From contig NZ_JAPMLP010000001.1 in the NCBI RefSeq assembly GCF_026410285.1, positions 620,001-684,000 on the forward strand: a stretch of DNA of 64,000 bases, given 5' to 3'. The position numbers were made by a program, and so were the translations under genes. Positions 1-8,898 of the stretch are shown one piece after another. The notes below the pieces were generated by a model. That model was not told the origin of the DNA, searched no databases, and was given only the letters and a program-made list of their open reading frames with translations. Origin of the DNA: Sulfitobacter sp. F26169L (GTDB lineage Bacteria; Pseudomonadota; Alphaproteobacteria; Rhodobacterales; Rhodobacteraceae). Every line of letters begins with the position of its first letter. Within the stretch, counting starts at the first letter, position 1.

Positions 1-250
1 CTGGAAACAATACCCTCGCGGTTCGGTGTACCGCGTACTGCAAAGTTTACGCCTGAAACAAATTTGGCCGTATCGCTGACACTTTTCAGACACTTTTCCC
101 TTTGTCCTACACAATCCAAACAGTATCTATAGTGCAGCCTGACTGGGGGGTGACGTATATTTGGTCCGGGGGCGGCCGCACATTGACTGCATTCTATTGA
201 TGCGGGAGAGGTGCAGCGCCGCGTGTTTGCGACTGCTGCTTTTGATATCT

Positions 251-269
251 CGGAACAAATACTGTTCCG
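251..269. promoter_or_regulatory. Perfect inverted repeat, candidate operator
   Basis: CGGAACA and TGTTCCG are separated by AATAC, a perfect 7-bp-arm dyad 268 bp before the RTX/Hint start. Such symmetry suits a dimeric regulator. It also reads GAAC-N7-GTTC, but the alphaproteobacterial LexA site is a direct GTTC repeat, so LexA is not supported. The binding protein is unknown. Confidence 0.35.
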
Positions 270-384
270 TTATCAGCCATGTTTTGGCTCGTCTCTCCTC
301 ATAATTGGTGCTGATGCGTGCGTGTTGCCCAGGACCGGTGTCCAAGCCTCACGGGGTTTATGAGTTTGAACGGAGAAGACGATA

Positions 385-525
385 ATGATGTCCTGTCTTT
401 CGACTACCCACTGTCCCGAACGGCGTGCTGATGCGCCTGTAACTGCCGCCCATCCGGCTCATAAACAATTGCACTACACCTTTTCCAATCCGGCCGCGTC
501 GCGCGCCGCGCGCATCGCTGCATAG
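385..525 (+). CDS. Possible 46-aa upstream leader peptide
   Basis: ATGATG at 385 is preceded by GGAGA at 372-376, well spaced for ribosome binding, and the frame runs 46 codons to TAG at 523-525. That stop overlaps the AGGAG ribosome site (524-528) of the large gene at 537, a layout expected for translational coupling. The peptide (starts MMSCLSTTHC, ends SRAARIAA) matches no family I know and has no clear signal peptide. Support comes only from the SD, frame and coupling geometry, so it could be chance. Confidence 0.3.
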   Translation: MMSCLSTTHCPERRADAPVTAAHPAHKQLHYTFSNPAASRAARIAA

Positions 526-536
526 GAGCACATGAC

Positions 537-3500
537 ATGATCAGAACAATTGATTTCAACAACCTCGCAACAGGTGAAACCGTTACGAACCAATACGAGG
601 ATATTGGCGTACGCATTTCGGCGAACGGAAATGCGCCAGGCACCGACAAAGCGATGATCTTTGATTCCAACAATCCCACAGGCGGCGACGATGATCTGGC
701 GACAGACAATCTCGATAACGTTTTGATCATCTCCGAGGACGGAGACGCCTCTGATCCCGATGATAATGCGACAGGCGGCAAGTTCACGTTTGATTTCGAC
801 GAAAGTGTTATGATCAAGTCGCTCACATTTCTTGATCTCGAAGAGCCTGCTCGTATGTATTTTTATGGCAAAGACGGGCAGCTTTTGAGCGAGCAGTTTG
901 TGCCACCAAACGGCGACAACGGGCAGAGCGTCGTTCAACTATCCGTTCCGGATACGGTTCGCTTTGATATCGTGATCAAAGGATCAGGCGCGATTGATAA
1001 TCTGGTTTTTAAAGATAACAAGATTTCTCAAAAGCCACCTGTCGCCGAGGATGATTTTGCCGCGACAGACGAGGATACCGAGGTAATTATTGACGTTCTG
1101 GGCAACGACAGCGATCCCGACGGCGATCCGCTGGAAGTGACGGAAGCGACCAGCGCCGATGGCACGGTGGAAATTAACAGTAACGGCACGCTGACCTTCA
1201 CGCCGGCGCCGGACTTCAACGGCGAAGCGACGATCAACTACACCATCACCGACGGCAACGGCGGCTTTGACGATGCGGTGGTGACCGTGACGGTCAACCC
1301 CGATACAGCACCTCCGGTGGAAGGATTCTCGCCGGTGGCGACGGATGATGTAGCGGAAACCGATGAAGAAACGCCTGTTACCATTGATGTTCTTGAAAAC
1401 GACACGGATCCCGATGGCGATCCGCTGACCGTGACCGAAGCGACATCTGAAAACGGTACTGTAGCGATCAATGACGATGGCACGCTGATGTTTACGCCCG
1501 ATGAAGACTTCTTTGGCGAAGCGGTGATTGATTACACGATTACAGATGGCAACGGCGGCATTGATGATGCCCGCGTATTTGTCACAGTTAATAACATAAA
1601 CGATGTGCCGGTCGCGGTAGATGATTGTGTGTCAACGGATGTCGACACGGCTGTAATCATTCCGGTGCTGGACAATGACAGTGATCCAGACGGCGATCCG
1701 CTGGACGTGGTAGCCGCAACCAGCCCCGATGGGACAGTTGTGATCAATGAGGACGGAACACTGGAATTCACCCCGGAAGCGGGCTTCATTGGCGAGTCAG
1801 AAATCACCTATACCATTTCGGATGGGAACGGTGAGACAGCGCAAGCGATTGCGAAAGTTTCGGTTGGTGAGGAATCCGATGGTCCTGTGGCAAATGACGA
1901 CACGGCCGAAACGGATGAAGACACACCTGTCACCATCGACGTGCTTGAAAACGATTCCGATCCGGATGGAGATCCGCTGACGGTGATCTCGGCTTCCAGT
2001 CCGGACGGCGAGGTAGTGATCAACGACGACGGTACGCTGACGTTTACGCCGGCCGCTGATTTCAACGGTGATACAACCATTTCTTATGAGATCACCGACG
2101 GGAATGGCGGAGTGGATACAGCCGAGGTTGCTGTGACGGTGAATCCTGTCAACGACGGCCCGCTCGCCGAAGACGACTTCGCCGTTGTGAACGCAGGCGA
2201 CACAGTGACCGTGCCGGTGCTTGACAATGACAGCGATCCAGAAGGTGATCCGCTGGAGGTTGTGTTTGCTTCCAGCCCGAACGGCGATGTTTCAATCAAC
2301 GATGATGGCACACTCAGCTTCACGCCCGAGGAAGGCTTCTTTGGCGATGCGGTGATCAACTATACCATTTCCGATGGTGAGCTGACCGACCCTGCGGTAG
2401 TCTTTGTAACTGTGCGTGACGGTATCGTTTCCGGTACAGATGGTGATGATCTGATTGATCAGAACTACACCGGCGATCCCGAGGGCGACATGGTTGATAA
2501 CAATGATGAGTTCCTTCCGGGCGAGGGGCCGAATGACGACATCATTATCGCAGGTGACGGCGATGACACTGTGCGTGCCGGTGACGGCAACGATGATGTA
2601 TCTGGCGGTGCCGGTGATGATCTAATCAATGGCGATGCCGGTGATGATATCCTGAACGGTGATGACGGCAATGACACCATCGGTGGCAATGCCGGTGACG
2701 ACACAATCAACGGTGGCAACGGCAATGACGATCTGAACGGTCATGACGGCGATGATAGCATCACAGGCGGTGAAGGCGACGACATTCTGAACGGCGATGA
2801 CGGAGAAGACACACTGGAAGGTGGCGTTGGTGAGGATGTTCTTACCGGTGGTGACGGCGACGATCTGCTGAATGGCGGCGATGACAACGACACGGTCTAT
2901 GGCGGTGATGGCGATGACACGCTGCTTGGGGGGGCTGGCGACGACATCATCAACGGTGACCTCGATGATCGCGTTGACGATCCGACAGGTGACGATCTGA
3001 TCGACGGCGGTGCCGGTAATGACACGATCGAAGCCGGTCCAGGTTCGGATACGGTTGCTGGTGGTGACGGTGACGATGTCATCGACACCAGCAACGGCGA
3101 TATCCTGCCCGATCAGGGTTATCCGGGTCTGTTCCCTGATGATCCAGATCCGGACAATGACCGGGACAGCGTGGATGGTGGTGACGGAAACGATACCATT
3201 CGCACCGGTGACGACAGCGACACCATCAATGGTGGCGACGGCGACGATGTGATCGACGCAGGCATCGATGACGACATTGTCGATGGCGGTGACGGTGACG
3301 ACCGGATTGTTGGCGGCGAAGGCAATGACAGCATCCTTGGTGGTGACGGTAACGACACCATCTATGCAGCCAACGACCCTGATCGGGGCCTCGACGATCT
3401 TGAGATCGAGGATGACGGTTCTAACCCGTTTGGACCTGATCTACTGCCTGAAAACGGTCGTGATACCGTTGACGGTGGTGCCGGTGACGATGTGATCTAT

Positions 3501-4727
3501 GGTGGCGACGACGACGATCTTCTGATGGGCGGCTCTGGCGACGATCTGCTGGATGGCGGCATAGACGATGACACCCTGCAGGGTGGTACAGGCAATGACA
3601 CGTTGCTTGGCGATCAGGGCGATGACAGTCTTGCAGGCGGTCAGGGCGAAGACAGCCTTGACGGTGGTATCGGTGACGACACGCTGCGCGGTAATGTGGG
3701 TAACGACACGCTGGACGGTGGTGAAGGCGACGATCTGCTGGATGGCGGTCAGGATGATGACCTGCTGAACGGTGATGAAGGCGACGACACGCTGCGAGGC
3801 GCGCTCGGCGATGATACGCTGAACGGCGGCGAGGGCGACGATGTGCTTTTGGGCGGATCGGGCAATGATCTGTTCGACGGCGGCGAAGGCGACGACACAA
3901 TGACAGGTGGCGCGGATCGCGATAACTTCGTCAACGTCAATGCAGGCGATCTGGTTGACGGGTCAGAGACAGGCGATGACTTTGACTGTCTTGATCTCAC
4001 GGGATCGGCACCGGAAGGCGGCAGCCTGAATGTCACCTACGACCCTGATAACGTCGAGAACGGTGTCGTTAACTATCGTGATGCGGATGGCAACGATGCG
4101 GGTGAACTGGTGTTCACCAACATCGAAAAGGTCATTCCCTGCTTCACGCCGGGAACGCTGATTGCGACACCGAAAGGCGAGCGTAAAGTCGAAGACCTGA
4201 AGGTCGGTGACCGCATTATCACCCGTGATAACGGGATGCAGGAAATCCGCTGGATCGGTTCGCGCGACATGTCGGGAGAGGAGTTGGCCGCCAAAGAACA
4301 TCTGCGTCCGGTGCTGATCCGCGAAGGTGCGCTGGGGAACGGTCTGCCGGAACGTGACATGATGGTATCGCCACAGCACCGCGTACTGATCGCCAACGAC
4401 AAAACCGCCCTCTATTTCGAGGAACGTGAAGTCCTGGTTGCGGCGAAACACCTGACGGATATGGAAGGGGTCGACGTGGTTGACGTATCGCACACCACCT
4501 ATATCCACATCATGTTCGACCAGCATGAGGTGATCCTGTCCGATGGCACGTGGACCGAAAGCTTCCAGCCTGGTGATATGTCACTGGCCGGTGTCGGTGA
4601 CGCAGCGCGCGACGAAATTCTGGAACTCTTCCCGGAATTGTCGACCAAAGCGGGCATCATGGCATACGCCGCCGCCCGCAAATCGCTGAAAAAGCACGAA
4701 GCAAAGCTGGTCACCAGGAAGATCTGA
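537..4727 (+). CDS. Giant RTX protein with cadherin-like repeats and C-terminal Hint domain
   Basis: A 1396-aa acidic, Asp/Gly-rich protein, probably exported by a type I system and folded by Ca2+ outside the cell (family knowledge; no transporter genes lie nearby). Residues 1-165 form an unassigned N-terminal domain. Five tandem cadherin-like repeats of about 92-95 aa follow, starting near 166, 263, 357, 449 and 541, each with a NDSDPDGDPL-type motif and a NDDGTLTFTP-type strand. Dense RTX nonapeptides (GGxGxDxxx, for example GGAGDDLIN) run from about 640 to 1130. A Hint domain starts at Cys1202 (CFTPGTLIATPKGE) and is followed by an approximately 60-aa tail. The start is supported by AGGAG 8 nt upstream. 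There is no Sec signal. The Hint Cys could allow self-processing, but in this family (Hint_2) that is unproven. Likely adhesin or surface-matrix protein; exact role unknown. Confidence 0.85.
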   Translation: MIRTIDFNNLATGETVTNQYEDIGVRISANGNAPGTDKAMIFDSNNPTGGDDDLATDNLDNVLIISEDGDASDPDDNATGGKFTFDFDESVMIKSLTFLDLEEPARMYFYGKDGQLLSEQFVPPNGDNGQSVVQLSVPDTVRFDIVIKGSGAIDNLVFKDNKISQKPPVAEDDFAATDEDTEVIIDVLGNDSDPDGDPLEVTEATSADGTVEINSNGTLTFTPAPDFNGEATINYTITDGNGGFDDAVVTVTVNPDTAPPVEGFSPVATDDVAETDEETPVTIDVLENDTDPDGDPLTVTEATSENGTVAINDDGTLMFTPDEDFFGEAVIDYTITDGNGGIDDARVFVTVNNINDVPVAVDDCVSTDVDTAVIIPVLDNDSDPDGDPLDVVAATSPDGTVVINEDGTLEFTPEAGFIGESEITYTISDGNGETAQAIAKVSVGEESDGPVANDDTAETDEDTPVTIDVLENDSDPDGDPLTVISASSPDGEVVINDDGTLTFTPAADFNGDTTISYEITDGNGGVDTAEVAVTVNPVNDGPLAEDDFAVVNAGDTVTVPVLDNDSDPEGDPLEVVFASSPNGDVSINDDGTLSFTPEEGFFGDAVINYTISDGELTDPAVVFVTVRDGIVSGTDGDDLIDQNYTGDPEGDMVDNNDEFLPGEGPNDDIIIAGDGDDTVRAGDGNDDVSGGAGDDLINGDAGDDILNGDDGNDTIGGNAGDDTINGGNGNDDLNGHDGDDSITGGEGDDILNGDDGEDTLEGGVGEDVLTGGDGDDLLNGGDDNDTVYGGDGDDTLLGGAGDDIINGDLDDRVDDPTGDDLIDGGAGNDTIEAGPGSDTVAGGDGDDVIDTSNGDILPDQGYPGLFPDDPDPDNDRDSVDGGDGNDTIRTGDDSDTINGGDGDDVIDAGIDDDIVDGGDGDDRIVGGEGNDSILGGDGNDTIYAANDPDRGLDDLEIEDDGSNPFGPDLLPENGRDTVDGGAGDDVIYGGDDDDLLMGGSGDDLLDGGIDDDTLQGGTGNDTLLGDQGDDSLAGGQGEDSLDGGIGDDTLRGNVGNDTLDGGEGDDLLDGGQDDDLLNGDEGDDTLRGALGDDTLNGGEGDDVLLGGSGNDLFDGGEGDDTMTGGADRDNFVNVNAGDLVDGSETGDDFDCLDLTGSAPEGGSLNVTYDPDNVENGVVNYRDADGNDAGELVFTNIEKVIPCFTPGTLIATPKGERKVEDLKVGDRIITRDNGMQEIRWIGSRDMSGEELAAKEHLRPVLIREGALGNGLPERDMMVSPQHRVLIANDKTALYFEEREVLVAAKHLTDMEGVDVVDVSHTTYIHIMFDQHEVILSDGTWTESFQPGDMSLAGVGDAARDEILELFPELSTKAGIMAYAAARKSLKKHEAKLVTRKI

Positions 4728-4824
4728 CTTCTCTATAAAGAATCCCCCGAAGCGGGCCTGAACGGGCGCTGCATCGGGGGGCATGTGTATGCAGCATCAT
4801 TCGGGCGTAGTGATTCCGCGTGTT

Positions 4825-4853
4825 AAGCGGAGCCCCTTGCGGCTCCGCTTTTT
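4825..4853 (+). terminator. Rho-independent terminator after the RTX/Hint gene
   Basis: A perfect 10-bp stem (AAGCGGAGCC / GGCTCCGCTT) with a 6-nt loop is followed by a short T run. A second GC-rich stem (CCCCCGA at 4744-4750 with TCGGGGG at 4774-4780) lies just upstream without a T run. The rest of the 4728-5016 gap shows nothing else recognisable. Confidence 0.8.
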
Positions 4854-5016
4854 CATCGTTTTGCGGTACTGTTTCCGGCTGCATTACAAAGCGGTTTATC
4901 AGTCTGGACTGTTTTTAACTAACTGAAAAATAATAACTATTAACGTGTTGTTGTTGTGTTGCGATGCCTGTGGTCGTGAAATTCAGACGACAGCCAACGT
5001 CAGGAAGCAGAATTGA

Positions 5017-5745
5017 ATGAACGTGCAGCCAGACACAATTGCCCCCCGGAACCGCGTCGTAATCCGGCGTGATCGGGATGCGCCGCAAAATGCGGTGGTG
5101 CAGTTTCTGGATGGCCGCGGCGCGCTGATGGATGAGGTTGCGATTTGCGATGCCGCCGATGCCTCGCCTTGCTTTACCACAGGTACAATGATCGCAACGC
5201 CCCGCGGCGAAGTTGCTATTGAAAACTTGGGCATCGGCGATCGGGTAATCACCCGCGATAACGGTTTGCAGTATGTCCGCTGGATTGGCCAACGCACGAT
5301 GACACGGCGTGATTTCCTGACAAACATCCACCTTGCGCCGGTACGCATCAGGCAAGGGGCGCTTGGCAATGATGTGCCCGAGCGTGACATGATGGTGTCA
5401 CCCAATCACCGGATGCTGGTCGCCAATGATAAAACCGCCCTGCATTTCGAGGACAGCGAAGTACTGGTCGCTGCGAAACATCTGACAGGACTGGTGGGGG
5501 TTGATGTAGTGCAGGACGTTGACACCACATACCTGCACCTGATGTTTGACAATCACGAAGTCATCCTGTCAGACGGCGCATGGTCGGAGAGCTTTCAGCC
5601 GGATGTGCGCGCGCTCGCAGGGATAGGTAATGCGCAGCGTCTTGAATTGTTAACTCTGTTTCCGCAGCTTGCCACGCAAGAAGGGCTAGGGCGCTACACC
5701 GCCGCGCGCCGCATTGTCACCCCGCAAGAGTCTGAAATTATTTAG
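5017..5745 (+). CDS. Stand-alone Hint-domain protein
   Basis: A 242-aa protein in which a Hint domain begins at Cys54 (CFTTGTMIATPRGE) and matches the C-terminus of the preceding 1396-aa protein through blocks such as VGDR/IGDRxITRDNG, RWIG, LGN(G/D)xPERDMMVSP and ADxKTALxFE-like segments. The tail (ESFQPD, LELLTLFPQL) also corresponds. It lacks RTX and cadherin repeats and begins with an unassigned stretch of about 50 aa. It looks like a duplicated C-terminal module of its neighbour, now diverged. It has its own leader after the terminator at 4825-4853. Its stop overlaps the convergent MocA-like gene by 4 nt. Function unknown; the Hint fold is secure. Confidence 0.8.
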   Translation: MNVQPDTIAPRNRVVIRRDRDAPQNAVVQFLDGRGALMDEVAICDAADASPCFTTGTMIATPRGEVAIENLGIGDRVITRDNGLQYVRWIGQRTMTRRDFLTNIHLAPVRIRQGALGNDVPERDMMVSPNHRMLVANDKTALHFEDSEVLVAAKHLTGLVGVDVVQDVDTTYLHLMFDNHEVILSDGAWSESFQPDVRALAGIGNAQRLELLTLFPQLATQEGLGRYTAARRIVTPQESEII

Positions 5746-6341
5746 GGTTTTCTGCGTCCCGCGCGCCAAGCAGCCCAAGCCTGCGGTGTATCAAGATCGG
5801 TGCGCGCATGATTTTCGGGCAGGGGAATGTGCAGGGTTTTGTCTGCATGGGCTTTTACCACCTCACGCCCGCCGGCATCCCCCCACAGGTTAAGCAGCTC
5901 GGGGATCAGACTGCGGTGAAAAACAATAGGGTGGCCTGCGGCACCGGTCTGCGTGGTTGCGCGCCAAATTCTGGTTTCGGCATCCAGATCAATACCTTGC
6001 AGGATGGTGTTGAGGTCATTCACGGTAATGTCGGGCATGTCCGCCAGCATCACCATCACGGCCTCTGCGGTATCAGGCAGCGCAGCTAAACCCGCACGCA
6101 AGCTTGCGTTCATCCCCTCGGATGGGTCAGGGACAGGCACAAGCGTTACGCCCAAGTCGTTGATCACATCATACCTTTGGTGGGGCGCAGGGGGTAATGT
6201 GACCAGCACAGGGCAGGTGGTATCAAGCGCGCGCAGCGTCTGGCGGCGCAAAAGCGGCACACCGTTCACCTCCTCCATCAGTTTGTCACGGCCTTGCATC
6301 CGCCGCGCCGCGCCAGCAGCAAGGATGACTATCGCAATCAT
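5742..6341 (-). CDS. MocA/MobA-like nucleotidyltransferase
   Basis: A 199-aa GT-A-fold NTP transferase of the molybdenum-cofactor cytidylyl/guanylyltransferase type, which adds a nucleotide to molybdopterin. The N-terminus VILAAGAARRMQGRDK is the nucleotide-binding signature, and LADMPDI carries the metal-binding aspartate. The start was set at 6341 because IVILAAG should lie near the N-terminus and this ATG directly follows the stop (6343-6345) of the upstream dehydrogenase gene; a start 11 codons earlier (6374) is possible but would overlap that gene. The two are probably co-transcribed and coupled. The exact cofactor (Mo-CPT or Mo-GPT) cannot be told from sequence. Confidence 0.8.
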   Translation of the reverse strand: MIAIVILAAGAARRMQGRDKLMEEVNGVPLLRRQTLRALDTTCPVLVTLPPAPHQRYDVINDLGVTLVPVPDPSEGMNASLRAGLAALPDTAEAVMVMLADMPDITVNDLNTILQGIDLDAETRIWRATTQTGAAGHPIVFHRSLIPELLNLWGDAGGREVVKAHADKTLHIPLPENHARTDLDTPQAWAAWRAGRRKP

Positions 6342-6342
6342 A

Positions 6343-8760
6343 TCAGCCCCGCATCCGCGTGCCGTCAGGGTCAAACAGCGGTGTCGTGATCAGACGGGCG
6401 GGGCGCATCTGCCCCAGTATTTCGATCTCGACCGCCAATCCCTCTTGCGCCTGCGCGACAGGAACAAACCCCTGTGCAACAGATTTTTCTGCATAATGGG
6501 AATACCCGCCGGAGGTGCAGAAACCGATAACCGTCCCGTTAAGCCAGATCGGCTCGTATCCCTGCACATCTGCATCCAATGCCTCGACCTCGAACGCTAC
6601 CAGCTTGCGATCGGGGCCAGCGTCACGCTCGGCTTCGGCTGCTGCGCGGCCGATGAAATCCGCGTTCTTCCTAAAGCTGATAAAGCGGTCCAGTCCGGTT
6701 TCCGCCGCAGTATAATCCGGCCCGAATTCCAGCAGCCACGCGCCAAAGAACTTGTCCAGTCGCAGGGACATCATCGCGCGCATCCCAAACGGCGTGATGT
6801 TGTGGGGCTGTCCAGCGGCCCGGAGGGTTGACCACAACTGGCGCTGCGCCATGGCGTCGCAATAAATCTCGTAACCCAGATCACCGGTATAGCTGACGCG
6901 CTGCACAAGACAGTTGGTCAAACCGACAGTCATCGCGCGGACATCGAGAAATTTCATCGCTGCGACATCATCCAGCGTGCAGGCTTGCAGCACGTCACGC
7001 GCTTTCGAGCCGGCAATCTGGAACCCCGTGCGCCGGTCAGAGATGTTTTCGACCTGCACACCGTCTTGCATGTTCTGTGCGAACCAGCGGCTGTGATAGG
7101 CTTGCGCGGCGTAAGACGCGGTAAGCTGGAACAGATCATCACCAAGGCAGGAAATGGTGAAATCACCGATCAAGCGCCCGTTGGGAGAAAGCATCGGGGT
7201 CAGCGAAATGCGCCCCGGTGCAGGCACACGGCCCGCCATGATCCGGTCCAGCCATACGCGTGCGTTTGGTCCGGACACCAGATATTTGCCGAAATTCTGC
7301 ACCTCGTTAATGCCCACACCTTCGCGCACGGCGCGCACTTCACGACCTGTCGCCGCAAATGCGTCAGAGCGGCGGAAGGAAGGCGTTTCGTATGTCGGTT
7401 CGCTGTCGGTTGCGAAGTAATTCGGCACCTCCAACCCGAATTGCTGGCCCCAGACAGCGCCTAGATCGCTAAAAATGTCATACATCGGCGTGGTGTGGTG
7501 GGGGCGCGCGGCGGGCAACTCTTCGTTCGGGTAGGACACGGAAAAACGTTTTTGATAGTTTTCGATGACCTTGGGCAGGGTGTATCCCGGAGAAATCCAC
7601 TTGCCAAAGCGGGCAACATCCATGGCGAATACGTCACGCTCGGGTTCGCCTTCTATCATCCATTGCGCCAGCGTCAGGCCAACGCCGCCCCCTTGGCTGA
7701 ACCCTGCCATCACACCGCAAGCCGACCAGTAATTGCGCAACCCCGGCACAGGGCCAACCAGCGGGTTCCCATCAGGAGCAAAGGTGAACGGCCCGTGGAT
7801 TACGTTTTTCACGCCAGCGCGTTCCAGATCGGGAAAGCGGCGGTAGGCAAATTTGATGCTTTCCTCGATCTTGTCGAAATCATCCGCCAGCAGGTCTTGG
7901 CCGAAGCTCCACGGGGTGCCGCCCACCGCCCACGGGCGGCAGGGTTGTTCGTAAAACCCGATGCACAAGCCCATGCCTTCCTGTCGCAGATAGCTTTCGC
8001 CGGCGGGGTCCATCACATGGGGGTGCTCGCGGCCATCTGCCATCATTTCCCTAATGAGGGGCACTTCCTCGGTCACCAGATATTGATGCTCCATCGGGTG
8101 CAGGGGCAGATAAACGCCCGCCATCGCCGCAACTTCGCGCGCCCAAAGTCCACCGGCATTCACAATGTGTTCCGCGTGAATGGTGCCCTTGTCCGTCACC
8201 ACATCCCATGTGCCATCCGGGCGCTGGTTGGTTTCGCGCACCATGCATTGGGTTTCAATCGTCGCGCCGCCCATTTTCGCGGCACGGGCATAGGCATGGG
8301 TGGTCCCTGACGGGTCAAGGTGACCGTCCAGCGGATCATACAATCCGCCGATAATCCCCTCCAGATTGGTGACGGGGGCGATTTTGGCGATCTCTTCGGG
8401 GCCGACGATCTCTGTCTCCAGCCCCATAAAACGGTGCTTGGCACGCTCTGCCAGCAGCATATCGAAACGGTCCTGATTGTCCGCCAGCGTCACACCGCCA
8501 ACATGGTGCAGACCGCAGGACATGCCGGTGATCTCCTCCAGTTCCTTGTACAGTCTGATGGTATAGCCCTGAAGGGCCGCCATGTTGGTATCACCGTTCA
8601 GCGTATGAAAGCCGCCCGCAGCGTGCCACGTCGACCCGGAAGTTAACTCGGAGCGTTCCAGCAGCATCACATCGGACCAGCCAAGTTTGGTCAGATGGTA
8701 CAGAACCGAAGCGCCGACAACGCCGCCGCCGATAATCACAACACGGGTGGTGGTTTTCAT
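6343..8760 (-). CDS. Dimethylglycine/sarcosine dehydrogenase-like FAD protein (GcvT fusion)
   Basis: An 805-aa two-part enzyme of the DMGDH/SARDH family, which oxidatively demethylates N-methyl amino acids and passes the C1 unit to tetrahydrofolate. Residues 1-390 are a DAO-type FAD domain with GGGVVG at 11-16 and GSTWHAAG, whose His46 corresponds to the covalent-flavin His of mammalian DMGDH. An FAO linker domain and a C-terminal aminomethyltransferase (GcvT plus GcvT_C) follow, with RVSYTGDLGYEIY typical of GcvT. A paralogue lies at 10293-12716. Together with the MocA-like gene it forms a minus-strand unit divergent from the DUF2254 gene, with a dyad in the shared promoter region. The actual substrate (glycine betaine derivatives, sarcosine or other) is not determined. 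Confidence 0.87.
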   Translation of the reverse strand: MKTTTRVVIIGGGVVGASVLYHLTKLGWSDVMLLERSELTSGSTWHAAGGFHTLNGDTNMAALQGYTIRLYKELEEITGMSCGLHHVGGVTLADNQDRFDMLLAERAKHRFMGLETEIVGPEEIAKIAPVTNLEGIIGGLYDPLDGHLDPSGTTHAYARAAKMGGATIETQCMVRETNQRPDGTWDVVTDKGTIHAEHIVNAGGLWAREVAAMAGVYLPLHPMEHQYLVTEEVPLIREMMADGREHPHVMDPAGESYLRQEGMGLCIGFYEQPCRPWAVGGTPWSFGQDLLADDFDKIEESIKFAYRRFPDLERAGVKNVIHGPFTFAPDGNPLVGPVPGLRNYWSACGVMAGFSQGGGVGLTLAQWMIEGEPERDVFAMDVARFGKWISPGYTLPKVIENYQKRFSVSYPNEELPAARPHHTTPMYDIFSDLGAVWGQQFGLEVPNYFATDSEPTYETPSFRRSDAFAATGREVRAVREGVGINEVQNFGKYLVSGPNARVWLDRIMAGRVPAPGRISLTPMLSPNGRLIGDFTISCLGDDLFQLTASYAAQAYHSRWFAQNMQDGVQVENISDRRTGFQIAGSKARDVLQACTLDDVAAMKFLDVRAMTVGLTNCLVQRVSYTGDLGYEIYCDAMAQRQLWSTLRAAGQPHNITPFGMRAMMSLRLDKFFGAWLLEFGPDYTAAETGLDRFISFRKNADFIGRAAAEAERDAGPDRKLVAFEVEALDADVQGYEPIWLNGTVIGFCTSGGYSHYAEKSVAQGFVPVAQAQEGLAVEIEILGQMRPARLITTPLFDPDGTRMRG

Positions 8761-8831
8761 ATGCGGGACCTTTCTGTCGCGTACCCTTCGCAGGAAAGGT
8801 CATGCACCATCGTGGAGCAAGTGATTTTGCG

Positions 8832-8858
8832 ACACAATCTGTCGAATTCGTATTGTGT
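8832..8858. promoter_or_regulatory. Inverted repeat in divergent promoter region
   Basis: ACACAAT at 8832-8838 and ATTGTGT at 8852-8858 form a 7-bp-arm dyad around a self-complementary CGAATTCG core. It lies 72 bp upstream of the dehydrogenase start (8760) and 41 bp upstream of the DUF2254 start (8899), the expected place for an operator controlling both. The regulator is unknown. Confidence 0.4.
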
Positions 8859-8898
8859 GAATTTTGGCGTTGGCCTCGGACGGTGAGGGGACTAACTG

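Larger units (their letters stand above)
1..536. other. Non-coding upstream region of the RTX/Hint gene
   Basis: No convincing protein gene of normal size is visible here. The stretch holds a small hairpin (arms 17-22 and 30-35), a perfect 7-bp-arm dyad at 251-269 and a 46-codon ORF at 385-525, the last two listed separately. ORFs on the reverse strand have no family resemblance and look random. The region probably carries the promoter and 5' leader of the large gene starting at 537. Confidence 0.5.

Noticed and set aside
255-269. LexA-type box in the dyad GAAC-N7-GTTC
   Set aside because: Alphaproteobacterial LexA sites are direct GTTC-N7-GTTC repeats, not inverted ones.
2465-3900. Long open frames on both strands across the RTX region, for example 3421-3900 on the minus strand
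   Set aside because: They arise from the repetitive Asp/Gly codons of the RTX repeats; the products are low-complexity Arg/His or Ser/Pro strings with no start context.
2560-3900. Dense short tandem repeats suggestive of a CRISPR array
   Set aside because: The repeats are degenerate 27-bp coding units (9 codons) in frame, with no spacers.
7495-8310. 271-aa plus-strand frame opposite the first dehydrogenase
   Set aside because: Antisense shadow of a well-supported gene, with no family resemblance.
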